Shown here: in pieces, positions 8,595 through 22,000 of the stretch
How positions within the stretch are numbered: position 1 is the first letter of the stretch
Layout: the number at the start of each line of letters is the position of its first letter
Source of the DNA: an uncultured Polaribacter sp.
GTDB taxonomy: Bacteria > Bacteroidota > Bacteroidia > Flavobacteriales > Flavobacteriaceae
NCBI GenBank assembly: GCA_943846595.1
Contig: OX044355.1
Location: 1,391,501-1,455,500 of the forward strand
Length of the DNA stretch: 64,000 bases
Reading direction: 5' to 3'
Program-made: the position numbers and the translations under genes
The notes under the pieces: generated by a model
What the model was told of the DNA's origin: nothing
What the model saw: only the letters and a program-made list of their open reading frames with translations
Databases searched by the model: none

Positions 8595-10223
8595 TTATAC
8601 TTGTAAAAGGCCTAGATTAAATTTCTTTTCAATGGGTGCATGATTCGCAGCTTCGATTCCCATAGAAATCCAAGTTCTAGTTTCTAATGGATTGATAACT
8701 CCATCTGTCCAAATTCTTGCTGCTGCATAATAAGGGGAAATCTGATTGTCATATCGAGATTTTATTTTGTCATACAATGCAGCTTCTTTTTCTGGTGTGA
8801 TTTCTTCTCCTTGTTTTTTTAAAGAAGCGGTTTCTATTTGTAGCAAAACTTTCGCAGCAGCATCTCCACTCATTACCGCCAATTGCGCTGACGGCCATGC
8901 TACTATTAGTCTGGGGTCATAAGCTTTGCCACACATGGCATAATTTCCTGCACCGTATGAGTTTCCGACGATAATCGTAAATTTTGGTACAACAGAATTG
9001 CTCACTGCATTCACCATTTTTGCTCCGTCTTTAATGATCCCTCCATGCTCAGACTTACTTCCGACCATAAATCCTGTTACGTCTTGTAAGAAAACCAAGG
9101 GTATTTTTTTCTGATTACAGTTCGCTATAAAACGGGTTGCTTTGTCTGCAGAATCGTTATAAATCACCCCTCCAAATTGCATTTCTCCTTTTTTTGTTTT
9201 TACTAATTTTCGTTGATTTGCCACAATACCAACCGCCCAACCGTCGATGCGCGCGTAGCCCGTCAAAATGGTTTGTCCGTATCCTTCTTTGTATTGATCA
9301 AATTCTGATTTGTCAACCAATCGTTTGATGATTTCCAACATGTCATATTGGGCATTTCTTTCTTTGGGAAGTATCCCGAAAATATCTTCTTGATTTTCTT
9401 TTGGTGCTTTACTTTTGATTTTGCTAAATCCTGCTTTTTCAAAATCACCAATTTTATCTACAATACCTTTAATTTTATCCAATGCATCTTTATCATCCAA
9501 TGCTTTGTAGTCTGTAACTCCTGAAATCTCGCAATGAGTGGTTGCGCCACCCAATGTTTCATTGTCAATACTTTCTCCAATGGCTGCTTTTACCAAATAA
9601 CTCCCGGCCAAGAAAATACTACCTGTTTTGTCAACAATAATTGCTTCATCACTCATAATAGGTAAATAGGCTCCACCTGCAACACAACTTCCCATTACTG
9701 CAGAAATTTGGGTAATTCCCATACTACTCATAATGGCATTGTTTCTGAAAATACGTCCAAAATGGTCTTTATCAGGAAAAATTTCATCTTGCATGGGTAA
9801 ATATACACCCGCAGAATCTACTAAATAAATGATTGGAATTTTGTTTTCGATGGCTATTTCTTGTGCTCGTAAGTTCTTTTTTCCCGTAATTGGAAACCAA
9901 GCTCCTGCTTTTACGGTTGCATCATTGGCGACAACAATACATTGTTTTCCTTTGACATAACCTATTTTTACAACAACACCACCAGAAGGACACCCTCCGT
10001 GTTCTTTGTACATATCATCACCGGCAAAGGCAGCGATTTCTATAGACTTTGTTTTGTTATCTAACAGGTAGTCTACCCTTTCACGAGCAGTCATTTTCCC
10101 TTTTTCGTGATGCTTGTCGATACGTTTTTGTCCTCCACCCAGCTTTACTTTGGCAAAGCGTTTGCGTAAATCTGAAACTAAAAGTTTATTAAAATCTTCG
10201 TTTTTGTTGAAGTTTATATCCAT
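8595..10223 (-). CDS. Acyl-CoA carboxylase carboxyltransferase (beta) subunit
   Basis: 542 residues, full length for the methylcrotonyl-CoA/propionyl-CoA carboxylase beta family. Crotonase-fold carboxyltransferase motifs are visible: KMTARERVDYLLD near residue 42, GGCPSGGVVVKIG near residue 76, the oxyanion-hole glycines in MGSCVAGGAYLP near residue 177 and in IVGNSYGAGNYAMCG near residue 431. It transfers carboxyl from carboxybiotin to an acyl-CoA. The N-terminal HEKGKMTARER and length favour the methylcrotonyl-CoA (leucine degradation) branch, but no alpha/biotin subunit is next to it, so the substrate is left open. Confidence 0.85.
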   Translation of the reverse strand: MDINFNKNEDFNKLLVSDLRKRFAKVKLGGGQKRIDKHHEKGKMTARERVDYLLDNKTKSIEIAAFAGDDMYKEHGGCPSGGVVVKIGYVKGKQCIVVANDATVKAGAWFPITGKKNLRAQEIAIENKIPIIYLVDSAGVYLPMQDEIFPDKDHFGRIFRNNAIMSSMGITQISAVMGSCVAGGAYLPIMSDEAIIVDKTGSIFLAGSYLVKAAIGESIDNETLGGATTHCEISGVTDYKALDDKDALDKIKGIVDKIGDFEKAGFSKIKSKAPKENQEDIFGILPKERNAQYDMLEIIKRLVDKSEFDQYKEGYGQTILTGYARIDGWAVGIVANQRKLVKTKKGEMQFGGVIYNDSADKATRFIANCNQKKIPLVFLQDVTGFMVGSKSEHGGIIKDGAKMVNAVSNSVVPKFTIIVGNSYGAGNYAMCGKAYDPRLIVAWPSAQLAVMSGDAAAKVLLQIETASLKKQGEEITPEKEAALYDKIKSRYDNQISPYYAAARIWTDGVINPLETRTWISMGIEAANHAPIEKKFNLGLLQV

Positions 10224-10304
10224 GGGGATGTATTTATTAGACAGTAAAAATAATCATTTTTTATGGTCTAAAATAGTTCATTCCTTTAAAATAGAATTAC
10301 TTCT

Positions 10305-12773
10305 TTACTTCCTAAGCAACGAAAAGTTCCCAGTCTTAAAGATTGTTTTTTTGTTGGTATCAAAGGGCACCAATTTAATAGATACCCAATAATCGTCCGA
10401 AGGCAATCTTTTTCCGTTATAGGTTCCGTCCCAGCCCTGTTCCGATAAATCCACCTTAGCGACCACCTTTCCAAAACGGTTGTAGATGTAAATTTCGCTA
10501 GAAGGGAAGTAGTTGCTATTGGTCCCCTTAATATTCCAAGTATCATTAATACCATCACCATTCGGTGTGAAGAAGTCAGGGAATTCCACCACAGGGACCA
10601 CCAAAGAAGCCGGAATGCCATTCTCATCACAGCCATTCTTATCCCGAACTAATACCTTATAAAACCCCCCCGATAATTGCTCAAAAACAAAAGTGTCCTG
10701 GTAACCATAGACAAAATTACCCAGTTCATCCAACAAGGCATACTCATAGTCGCCAATCCCCAAGATTCCCGGAGTACTGTCAATCGTAATGGAGAAGTTA
10801 TTTTCAAAAATCTCCGCAGTTTCATCAATGACCATCACAAGCTCACTCGTAATGGTGGCCGCCTCCGATTCGATCACATCAAAGATTTCTATTCTGTTAC
10901 ACAACGTTACCCTGTCAGTTACCGTTAAAGTATAAGTACCCCCCGGCCCGAATGTCCACCGACTGTGCCGTACTAATTTCATCCCCAGAGAGATTCTCCA
11001 CCCAGCTATAAGTATAGCCCGTTAAAGGATTGTCAACCTGCAATGTCAAAGGTAAATTGTTCAAACAAGCCACCTGAGAGAGATCCAACGGATCAAAAGA
11101 AGGCAAAGGATTCACAATAATATCAAACGACAAATCATCCGCGACACAGCCCGTTTGATTGTTCAACACCCGCACAAAAATAGTTTGATTGTTCGCCGTA
11201 TTCATATAAGCATTCGTATCCAAAGCCCCATTACCCGTTTGCGCATCAGCCAAACTTTCGTGAAAAGAGACCGTAAAATTAGACTGTTCCGCAGTAGTAT
11301 AATTGGCCAGTACCTCCGTTATTTTAGAAGAAAAAGCAATGTTTTCAAGAATTCCATCCGTGTCATTCCCAAGCCCATTATTATCCGTATCACAATCCGT
11401 ATAATTGTTGATGTTAACAGGAATATTAGGTTCCGGATAAATGCGAATGTCCAGCGTAAAGGGTTCCGAAGGACATCCAGAAAGGACATCCGTTATCGTA
11501 AAGAACAACGTCTCAACCCCTGGGTCATCACTATTTACATTCGCAGGGAAGAAAGTATTTGCAGGATCATTCTCATAATCCAATAGATTTGCAACCGTTA
11601 AGCTGTTCAAATCATTCACAGCCTCCGTTTGCGATTTGTAATACGTAACAACAAACAAACTCGGATCCCTTCCATTTAAAATATCGGCATTCCTAATCGT
11701 CGCATCAATGTTTTGAGCAACCCTATTTCTAGGATCACTATCGGTAGCCGTAGGCACATCACAAACCTCAATAGCAGCAATCGTATTCTCTAAAGCAGGT
11801 AAAGGTTTAATTTCAATATCAAAAGAAAGATGATCATTAAAACATGCAGGAACTTTATTTCGATCTTCTACCCGCACATAAATTGTTTGGCGACTTACCG
11901 TTCCAGGTACAAAGGCAGTTGGAGCCGTGTTTCTAAAGTTGGTATCGTTCAAAATAGGTGCATTCCCTGAAGATGCATCCGCTTGCGAAGTATGATAGGT
12001 CACAATAAAATCAGTTTCCGATTGTGTAGTTCCTAAGATCTCGTTGACCGTTTGTCTTAAATTGATGTTGATGTTCTCCCCATCCTCAGAAGAACCCGAA
12101 TCAAAATCATCACACAAAGAAAGCGGTTGTGCTAAGTTGTTTGCAGTAGGAACTCGGTCTACATTTAAGGTGATAAAAGGCCCAAAGCCAAGACAGTCGT
12201 TATCCAAATCACTGTCAACCCGAATGTATATTTGTTGGGTGTTCGGATAGCCAATGTTTCGATAATTCGCAATATCAGCAATGGCATTTATTTCCGCCAA
12301 AGCATCGGCACTATTTCTATAATAAGTGACAGTAAGTTGTTGCGTGTTTGGGAATATTGCAACTACTTCAGGGGTTACAGTGCTAAAGTCAAAAGTAGCA
12401 ATCCCATCAGTATCATCATTGTTAGCGTTGTCATTTCCATCGATATCTAGGAAATCATCACAAGTAGTAAAACTGCGTTGAAAAGAAGCAGGCAATCCAG
12501 TGGTGGAAACCACTAATTTCACTTCTGCAATTCGATAACAATCAAAATTGGAGATGGCTCTCGCCCAAACAGAATCATAAGTCTGGGTTCGGTTTCTAAA
12601 AACAATCGCTTCAGCAGCAGTAAAGGCATTACGATCATTTTCCGCATCCAATAAGGTAGGATAGAAAACAAAGGTTTCATTATTAAAATTGGCAGAAATA
12701 TCCGAAGCAGCTTCGTTTAAATTAAAGTCAGAAAACCCATCGATATCATCATCACATTGTTTGAGTTCTACAG
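10305..12773 (-). repeat. Shared 3' cassette, copy in gene A
   Basis: Compared line by line with 16600-19067: about 2.43 kb appears identical except for a T/C difference near 10380 and the extra C at 10939-10944, until a run of substitutions at about 12730-12745 and full divergence near 12773. It encodes the stalk modules and the sorting domain. Confidence 0.9.
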
Positions 12774-15700
12774 AAAAGAGGATGTTAGGTAATGGGTCTA
12801 CTTTTAATTCAAAAGAAGTAAATGTACTGCCCATACTGTCATCGGCAGCGATAAAACAATCTGGATTGTTTCTATTTTCAATACGAACAAATACATTTTG
12901 GCTGTCTGTTACTGTATAGGGAACTGTTTTATCAATCACATCAGTAGTTGCACTTGTTTGAGCCCCAATAGAAGTTGTATGGTAAGAAATCAAAAAATCT
13001 AAATTCGAATTTGTTAGACCCAATATTTCGTTGTCTTTGGTATTTAATAAAAAACTAGTCGTTGTTAAGTCTGAGTTAGAACCACTTAATTCATCATCAC
13101 AAAGGCGATAAATTGTGGGTTGATTTGGATTAGGAACATCATTTACATTGATGGTAAAGTCTACAATAGCACCACAATTTGTATTGATACGATTCTGAAT
13201 TCTTGCAAAAATGGTTTCCAATGTAAAAGCGGTTGTATTTGTATAATTGGAGCCATCTATATTTGTGCCTGCAATATTGTTTTGGGCAGCACTAAGACTA
13301 GAGAAATAAAGCACTTCAAAGTCAGTGTCAGATTGCCCATCCAATACTTGAGGTGTGATCTCCGCATCAAAATTAAAGTTGTAGAAGCCATCTCGATCTG
13401 CGTCACAGATTTCGATATCTTGAGGGTCATTTGCCACTGGTAGCGCGTCTACAGTTAATGTGATTGGAGTAGAAATTAGCCCACAAGTATTTCCAGACCT
13501 CCCTAGAACTACTCGATATTGATTGTTGTGAAATGAAAGTGGCGTAGCAGTGATTTCCAACACAGTAGTTGTTGCATTGTTGTAAATCGCGTCATTGACA
13601 ATAGCTGTCCAGTTTGTTCCTCCATTGTTACTCACTTGCCATTGAAAACTCTCTGCATTGGTGTCAATTGTTAGTGTATTGGATTCCAATTCACAAAAGG
13701 TTTGATTTGTAAATGGGGAATTTATTAGGATAGGGGCAGCAGTAACATAAGCTATATCGGGAGGTGTATATCCATCTGTTCCACTAGTAACCTTTCCGTA
13801 TTCGTTAACAGTAAGTGGGGTTCCTCCTAAGAGTCCATCATTGTTACTGTCAGTAAAACCTGCTTCGACAACGTCAAAACAAGTATCGGCATCGGCATCC
13901 AAATCTAAAAAATTGGGAGTTCCATCTGCATCTGTATCTGCTGTGGTTAATGCTTCAAAATCATCGTGAAGTCCATTGTTATTACTATCCACCAATGTGT
14001 CAATCACTCCATCATTATCGGTATCCAATGCCGCTACTTGTGCAAGGGTTAACCCAAATTCTGATAGGTCATAGATACCGTCATTATCTGCATCGATATC
14101 TAAAAAGTTTAAAACACCATCAAAATCCGAATCCAAATTGGTCGTGAGGGTATCAAATAAATCATCTAATCCATCTAAATTGGTATCATTGTTGGTTAAT
14201 ACTGCGTTAAAACCTGTTGCTTCATAAAGATCTCGTATGCCGTCATTGTTTGCATCTAGGTCAAAAGCATCTTCAATTCCGTCACCATCCGAATCTCTGG
14301 AAAAACAAGTCAATGAAATATTTCCATTGAATGTAGACGCAGTATTGATTCCAGAATTCAAGTGTTTGAATTCCATTTTAGTAATTCTACTCGCTAGAAA
14401 TTGAAAAGTACTATTTGCTCCTGTTGTGTTTGCAGCATATCTAAAATGAATTTCTGATGAAGAGATGTTTGTAATACCTGCTTCAAAAACGCCATCATAG
14501 TTGCTGTCTACAAGAAGTTGATCATCTGGATCTAAAAGAGTAATATTTTTATTGTTTGGCCCGACTTTTAGGATAAAAAATTCTCCACTAGTAACGGTGT
14601 GATCTAAGGTCGTATTTTGGGTGAATTTTAAATTTACTTTTTCGGTGAAATTTAATTCATATAGAAGATCAGATCCTATGGTTGGGTTGATTACCGTTTG
14701 AAAGTTCCCAGTATTTGTGCCCGAAATAGTTCCTGAATTTACATTCACAACACTGGAGATTAATGAAGATGATGTTGTCGTATCTAGAAACAAAATACTT
14801 GGGTTACTAAGGTCTGAAAGCTCTAAAATAGCGTCTCCATTCGATTCGTCACAGTTTAAAATACCATCATTATCAATATCAATGTCTAAATTATCGATGA
14901 CTAAATCTCCGTCTGCATCGTCTGGACAAACACTAACAGGCACTACGATCGATCGATATTCGGATCCCGAACAATCTAGAAAACCAACCAATTGATAATT
15001 CCCAGGTAGTGTAGGTGTAATTGTAGGGTCTAGCACCACTCCTGTAGCAACAAATCCAGTACCATCGTCATAAAGCCATTCAAAACTGTCAAATGCGCCT
15101 ATGTTCCCTGCAGTTAAGGTGATATTTGGAATACAATTTCCCAAACTGCCAACTGTAGTTTGAAAATCGATTTCAGGTTTTGCGGTAAATCCTGAATAAA
15201 AACTACCTGAGGTAGCAGCACCATTTTGATTGAAATAGGCACAATACAATTCCCCAGATCCTTGGATGGCAACATCGCCTGTTAAATCTAGTACTTTGTA
15301 GGTTTCATAACCTGTTCCAATCACTTCAAAAGGTCCTGAGGTATTTAAAGATGCATCTGTTATAGCGACACCATTGATGTTTACGGTAGCTCCTTTGTTT
15401 GTAACTACAGTAATTCCTCCTGTAAATGTTGTTGTCCCTATTTTTTCAATCATAGGAATATTGTCTACCTCTCCACGGTTTTCACAACTCAAAGGAGGAA
15501 CAAAAAATAAACCTTGATTTGCTTCACTTGTATTCGCTCCAATTCCTTGATAAGCAAAAACTTTTTTATTGGTTTCTACATATAAATTTCCATTGGTGTC
15601 AAAACGATCTCCTTCTATTAAATAGTACTCTCCTGCGTTTAAAACTGTTGCAAGACTTGTTCCATTAATAAGCATATTGGTATTGTCTTCGTGAGCGACA

Positions 15701-16554
15701 ATTAATATATTTTCCCAGTTATCGGTTCCGCCTCCTCTTACGAAGATGTATTCGGAACCTACTTTGTCTAATCCTACAATTTGATCGATTCCATAGTCTC
15801 TTCCTCCACCATTATGAAAACTTCCGTTTGCCGAGCCTGCATTAACTACAATGGGTAAATCAGAGGTGATAAGTGTTCCTATTAAGCCGTCCCTATTTAC
15901 GGTGTTTACCGCTGAATTTGTTGCAACGATATAGCTTTCTCCTTCGTTTAAAATAACATTAATGGGGGTTGTTCCTGTGTAATTTTCTATTGAAATTCCT
16001 GCAGGTAAGTCGGAAAAATTAACGGTCGTGTTATTTTCTGTTGCCATTACCGAAATAAAATTAAGGTAATTTGTCTGTGGACTTTCATTGGTAAACATCC
16101 CTGCTCTAAAGGTGGTTCCTAATGCCGAATTTCCTTTACTAACGAGTGCTCCTGCTTGAGCTCCTCCACCTGCTAAAACACGAATTGAGACATAAATGGC
16201 TGCATCTGATTCTATAATATAGCCTTTATTCGATGTTACCGTACTTGTTTGAGGTGATTCTTGGAAAAGTTGCGTGGCTCCAGTTCCAATAAATATTTCT
16301 TGTGGATTTGTATTGTTTACCGTTCCATTAATATCACTAGCTGCTGGAAGTCCTATCTGTTTAATGGTATAGTTTACATTCTGAACATTGGGTGTTGATA
16401 TATAAAAATATTGATTTTCTGGATTTGCATTTCCAAATTCGGCGTTGGTTAAAGGGGGAATAAAATGTCTTGTACTTAATTGCGCTTGTATTTTATTAAA
16501 ATAACCAAATAACACAAGAAAGATAATAAGTAACGGGGTAGTTCTTTTCATCAT
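10305..16554 (-). CDS. Giant T9SS type B surface protein A, frameshifted at a C tract (10939-10944)
   Basis: From the ATG at 16554 the frame runs about 1870 residues, then leaves frame at a run of six C (five in both paralogues); removing one base gives one 2082-residue protein ending at 10305. Order: signal peptide (1-25, LLIIFLVLFGYF); IgGFc-binding-like head (about 50-450, with YIFVRGGGTDNWENIL); an Ig/PKD-like segment with CPDD; Asp-rich TSP3-like repeats (about 545-570 and 750-940, e.g. DSDGDGIEDAFDLDANNDG); one 102-residue CDxDxDGF repeat (about 1038-1140); several related stalk modules; and a CHU_C-type sorting domain (FFTPNGDGINDTW) encoded only in the shifted frame at 10305-10982. 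As written, the product lacks the sorting domain and would probably not be exported to the surface. Likely adhesin; ligand unknown. Last of three tandem genes. Confidence 0.85.
12788..13130 (-). repeat. Internal module shared between genes A and C (copy A)
   Basis: About 343 bases nearly identical to 24800-25142, encoding the module with FVRIENRNNPDCFIAADD. In gene B this position holds unrelated sequence. Differences are a few single bases (for example tttaataa versus tctaataa). Confidence 0.85.
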
Positions 16555-16599
16555 ATCTATTCATCAGAATTCAATGGCTAAAAATACTACTTTAATTTC

Positions 16600-19067
16600 T
16601 TACTTCCTAAGCAACGAAAAGTTCCCAGTCTTAAAGATTGTTTTTTTGTTGGTATCAAAGGGCACCAATTTAATAGACACCCAATAATCGTCCGAAGGCA
16701 ATCTTTTTCCGTTATAGGTTCCGTCCCAGCCCTGTTCCGATAAATCCACCTTAGCGACCACCTTTCCAAAACGGTTGTAGATGTAAATTTCGCTAGAAGG
16801 GAAGTAGTTGCTATTGGTCCCCTTAATATTCCAAGTATCATTAATACCATCACCATTCGGTGTGAAGAAGTCAGGGAATTCCACCACAGGGACCACCAAA
16901 GAAGCCGGAATGCCATTCTCATCACAGCCATTCTTATCCCGAACTAATACCTTATAAAACCCCCCCGATAATTGCTCAAAAACAAAAGTGTCCTGGTAAC
17001 CATAGACAAAATTACCCAGTTCATCCAACAAGGCATACTCATAGTCGCCAATCCCCAAGATTCCCGGAGTACTGTCAATCGTAATGGAGAAGTTATTTTC
17101 AAAAATCTCCGCAGTTTCATCAATGACCATCACAAGCTCACTCGTAATGGTGGCCGCCTCCGATTCGATCACATCAAAGATTTCTATTCTGTTACACAAC
17201 GTTACCCTGTCAGTTACCGTTAAAGTATAAGTACCCCCGGCCCGAATGTCCACCGACTGTGCCGTACTAATTTCATCCCCAGAGAGATTCTCCACCCAGC
17301 TATAAGTATAGCCCGTTAAAGGATTGTCAACCTGCAATGTCAAAGGTAAATTGTTCAAACAAGCCACCTGAGAGAGATCCAACGGATCAAAAGAAGGCAA
17401 AGGATTCACAATAATATCAAACGACAAATCATCCGCGACACAGCCCGTTTGATTGTTCAACACCCGCACAAAAATAGTTTGATTGTTCGCCGTATTCATA
17501 TAAGCATTCGTATCCAAAGCCCCATTACCCGTTTGCGCATCAGCCAAACTTTCGTGAAAAGAGACCGTAAAATTAGACTGTTCCGCAGTAGTATAATTGG
17601 CCAGTACCTCCGTTATTTTAGAAGAAAAAGCAATGTTTTCAAGAATTCCATCCGTGTCATTCCCAAGCCCATTATTATCCGTATCACAATCCGTATAATT
17701 GTTGATGTTAACAGGAATATTAGGTTCCGGATAAATGCGAATGTCCAGCGTAAAGGGTTCCGAAGGACATCCAGAAAGGACATCCGTTATCGTAAAGAAC
17801 AACGTCTCAACCCCTGGGTCATCACTATTTACATTCGCAGGGAAGAAAGTATTTGCAGGATCATTCTCATAATCCAATAGATTTGCAACCGTTAAGCTGT
17901 TCAAATCATTCACAGCCTCCGTTTGCGATTTGTAATACGTAACAACAAACAAACTCGGATCCCTTCCATTTAAAATATCGGCATTCCTAATCGTCGCATC
18001 AATGTTTTGAGCAACCCTATTTCTAGGATCACTATCGGTAGCCGTAGGCACATCACAAACCTCAATAGCAGCAATCGTATTCTCTAAAGCAGGTAAAGGT
18101 TTAATTTCAATATCAAAAGAAAGATGATCATTAAAACATGCAGGAACTTTATTTCGATCTTCTACCCGCACATAAATTGTTTGGCGACTTACCGTTCCAG
18201 GTACAAAGGCAGTTGGAGCCGTGTTTCTAAAGTTGGTATCGTTCAAAATAGGTGCATTCCCTGAAGATGCATCCGCTTGCGAAGTATGATAGGTCACAAT
18301 AAAATCAGTTTCCGATTGTGTAGTTCCTAAGATCTCGTTGACCGTTTGTCTTAAATTGATGTTGATGTTCTCCCCATCCTCAGAAGAACCCGAATCAAAA
18401 TCATCACACAAAGAAAGCGGTTGTGCTAAGTTGTTTGCAGTAGGAACTCGGTCTACATTTAAGGTGATAAAAGGCCCAAAGCCAAGACAGTCGTTATCCA
18501 AATCACTGTCAACCCGAATGTATATTTGTTGGGTGTTCGGATAGCCAATGTTTCGATAATTCGCAATATCAGCAATGGCATTTATTTCCGCCAAAGCATC
18601 GGCACTATTTCTATAATAAGTGACAGTAAGTTGTTGCGTGTTTGGGAATATTGCAACTACTTCAGGGGTTACAGTGCTAAAGTCAAAAGTAGCAATCCCA
18701 TCAGTATCATCATTGTTAGCGTTGTCATTTCCATCGATATCTAGGAAATCATCACAAGTAGTAAAACTGCGTTGAAAAGAAGCAGGCAATCCAGTGGTGG
18801 AAACCACTAATTTCACTTCTGCAATTCGATAACAATCAAAATTGGAGATGGCTCTCGCCCAAACAGAATCATAAGTCTGGGTTCGGTTTCTAAAAACAAT
18901 CGCTTCAGCAGCAGTAAAGGCATTACGATCATTTTCCGCATCCAATAAGGTAGGATAGAAAACAAAGGTTTCATTATTAAAATTGGCAGAAATATCCGAA
19001 GCAGCTTCGTTTAAATTAAAGTCAGAAAATCCATCGGTATTATCATCACATTGTTTGAGTTCTACAA
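16600..19067 (-). repeat. Shared 3' cassette, copy in gene B
   Basis: Counterpart of 10305-12773. The same bases run from the stop codon through the CHU_C domain and about seven stalk modules to about 19020, then diverge at 19030-19067. The C tract here is five long (17234-17238), which keeps the frame. Confidence 0.9.
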
Positions 19068-22000
19068 CTGCCGCTGAATTTGGTAATGGGTTTACAATTA
19101 AATCAAAACTAAATTGACCATTCAAACAACCTGTTGTTTTGTTGATGACTCTGATAAATATCGTTTGTAGATTTGCAGTTGTATTGGTATACGGTGAGCT
19201 CAAAGGATTTGCCCCAGAAGTAACTTCAGAAGCAAACTCATGATAGGTTACAGTAAAGTTATTTGGGTCTTGACTTCCAAGAATTATGGATGTCTGATTC
19301 TCTAAATTGAAATACTGAACAACTCCATTGGTATCATCTCCGTCAATAAAATCATCACAAAGCGCTAGGTTACCAATTGGATTGACAATTGGTACTGGGT
19401 TTACTGTAAGTGTAATATGGGTTCCAACATACAAACAAGTATTATTTTCAGTGTTTTCTACTCGAATAAAAATTTGCTGTGTATTTGGTGAATTAATATT
19501 TCGATATGCGCTAGTATTTAAAATTTGATTTTGGATGTTGTTGGCATCAGCTAGGGTTTCAAAATAACGAATATCAAAGGTTTGGCCGGTTGGAAATAAT
19601 GCAATAATATCATTTGTTACCGAACTAAAATCAAAAGTAGCAATCCCATCGGTATCATTATTGTTTATTGTATCGTTTCCATTAATGTCAAGGAAATCAT
19701 CACACTCAACAAATTCTTTTTCAAAAGATACAGGAATTACTGTATTTCGAATTTCTATATTTATTTTGGAAATTTGGTAACAATTACTTGAGCTAATGGT
19801 TCTTACCCAAACGGCATCATCGCTATTTGTGGTATTGATATAATTTGTTGGATCTGGAATTTCTGGAGTACCCGCAGTTGCATCCGCATTACTTTTGTAA
19901 AATTTAAAAGTTTCATTTGCAAAATTAGTAGAGATATCCGAATTTACAGAAGTTAAATTCATTGAAACAAAGCCATCTTGATCGTCATCACAAATTGAGA
20001 ATGTTATTGGGTCATTTACTGTAGGTAATTGATTGATAATTGCTGTTACTGCAACTCTATTTGTGTTGGTGCATCCTTCTGGAGAGGCTGTTGCGTAATA
20101 GTTGGTAGAACTACTTAATAAAGGTGTTGTAAAGGTGGTTCCTGTACCAACAAGGTTTCCGCCAGTTGGTGCATCGTACCAATAAATTGCTCCTTCTGAT
20201 ACGGTTGCTGTTAATGAAACACTATTGTTAAAACAGGATTCATCATTATCAGTAGTGAGTATTTGTGGAATATAAATACTAGTACTTGCTGAAATATTTA
20301 AAACGGGGTCTCCTGGCATTCCGCCATATTCTACAATATAACCTTTTGCTTGATATGCGCCTCCACCTCCTGTATTTGGTAGATCATTCCAGGATCCAGC
20401 TATTCCAATAGAATCGTCAGTGATGTGAGCATAATCTTCGTCTCCTGCATTATTGGGTTCTTGTGTATTCCAGTTTGAATACATTCCTGCTACAGCAGCC
20501 CCTGTAAAATTACCGTTCCAAAAATTAGTTCCAGCTTCTGGGCCGGTAACCCAATTCCAAACACCTTCTGTGTCTTCATCACTCGCACCAATCCATCCAG
20601 TTCCTGTTGTTTGTTCTGCGGATATTTGACTTTCCTCTTGGGAGAGAATAGTAGCTAAATATCCTTGAAGACCATAAAAATTAGATGCTTCTGCTAAGAG
20701 TTTCGCTTCAGACCATTGTACATCAAGATCTTCAACGAAAACATAAAAATGCTCTGTTGAGGGAAGGTAGTTGGCACTTCCAATGGTAAATGAAAAAAAG
20801 CGATCTGTATTAATAGCTGGGTCAGTGCTTTCAAAAACAATGTCTCTAACCGCTGCTTCTAAGTCTGTATATAAAATTTGAGTTCCACCTATGGGGCTTA
20901 GCGTTAATTTCCCTTCAACTGAAGTCCATGTGGCGTTTATTGTTGGGTGGGTTCCTGTTAATATTAATTGATCATTTGCTACTGAATATCCTGCGGAAAT
21001 TTGAACATAAAAAGCATCAATTCCTGAATCATCTGAATCTGTGATAGAGAAGTTAGGCGCAATGTTAACTTGACTTAAAGGGCAGTAGGCTACTCTGTTA
21101 TTAGCAGTAAGTTCTGGTGGTTGATTTGCGATTAAGCTAATCGTAAATGAACCGTCCGAATAACAACTTACATTGTTTTGATTCACTACTCTAAAATAGA
21201 CTGTTTCTAAAGATGCGTTGCCTATATAGTTTATAGGATCTGGAATGACAGAATTAAAAGTTGCATCTGTGCTATAAATCACTTCAAATTCTGCGAGATT
21301 TTGGGCCCCTAATATATCTGAATTTTGAACTGTCAAGTCAACAATTTCAACACCATCATTATCAATATCATCAATAGTTAAGTTTCCAGGTTGTAACGCG
21401 ACTTGTGGCACTGTAAACACATTTATTTTAAAATCAGTAACAGAAAAACAAAGTGTAGTTGTGTTTGTAAGTCTTACAAATATATCCTGTGATGTTGATT
21501 CATAATCTAGAGGGTTTGGAATCGGATTGTTGTTTGTAATTGCATCATTATTACTTGTATGATAACTTACTGAAATGCCTGTTTGTACATCTAAAATGGA
21601 GGTTTCATTTAGAGTTAAATCAAATTTAGTACTGTTGTCATCTACGCCATCTGAATCGCATAATAAGATGTCATAAGAGGCTCCTGCAACTGGAGGATTT
21701 GCATCTGGGGGATCGTTAAAAGTAGCGGTACCGGTCCAATCAATTTTAAAATTACTTGTACCTATTGGCCGATCAATAACAACGAAGTAAGACTCCCCTG
21801 CGATCACGTCTAACTCACGCACAAAATTATTACCAGTATTTCCAGGACCTTCAGCTGTATCTGTTTCTGTGCTGTTCATTCCTGTTAAATTACTGGTAGT
21901 CCCTGCTGCTTGTGGGTTTGTGGTTGAACAACGAATCGCTTGACCAATGGCTCCACAATTGACATCAGGGCCAAAAATAAAAAAATCAAAATCGATCGCT

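Noticed and set aside
10905..10982. A separate 225-residue gene ending at 10305
   Set aside because: Its first residues (MKLVRHSRW) have no counterpart in the paralogues, while the rest is the displaced C-terminus of protein A.
11155..11586. Antisense open frame of 143 codons, present in nearly the same form at 17449-17880 and 23155-23586
   Set aside because: It lies opposite the shared cassette of the surface-protein genes, and its conservation follows from the cassette's nucleotide identity; no signal or known domain is visible.
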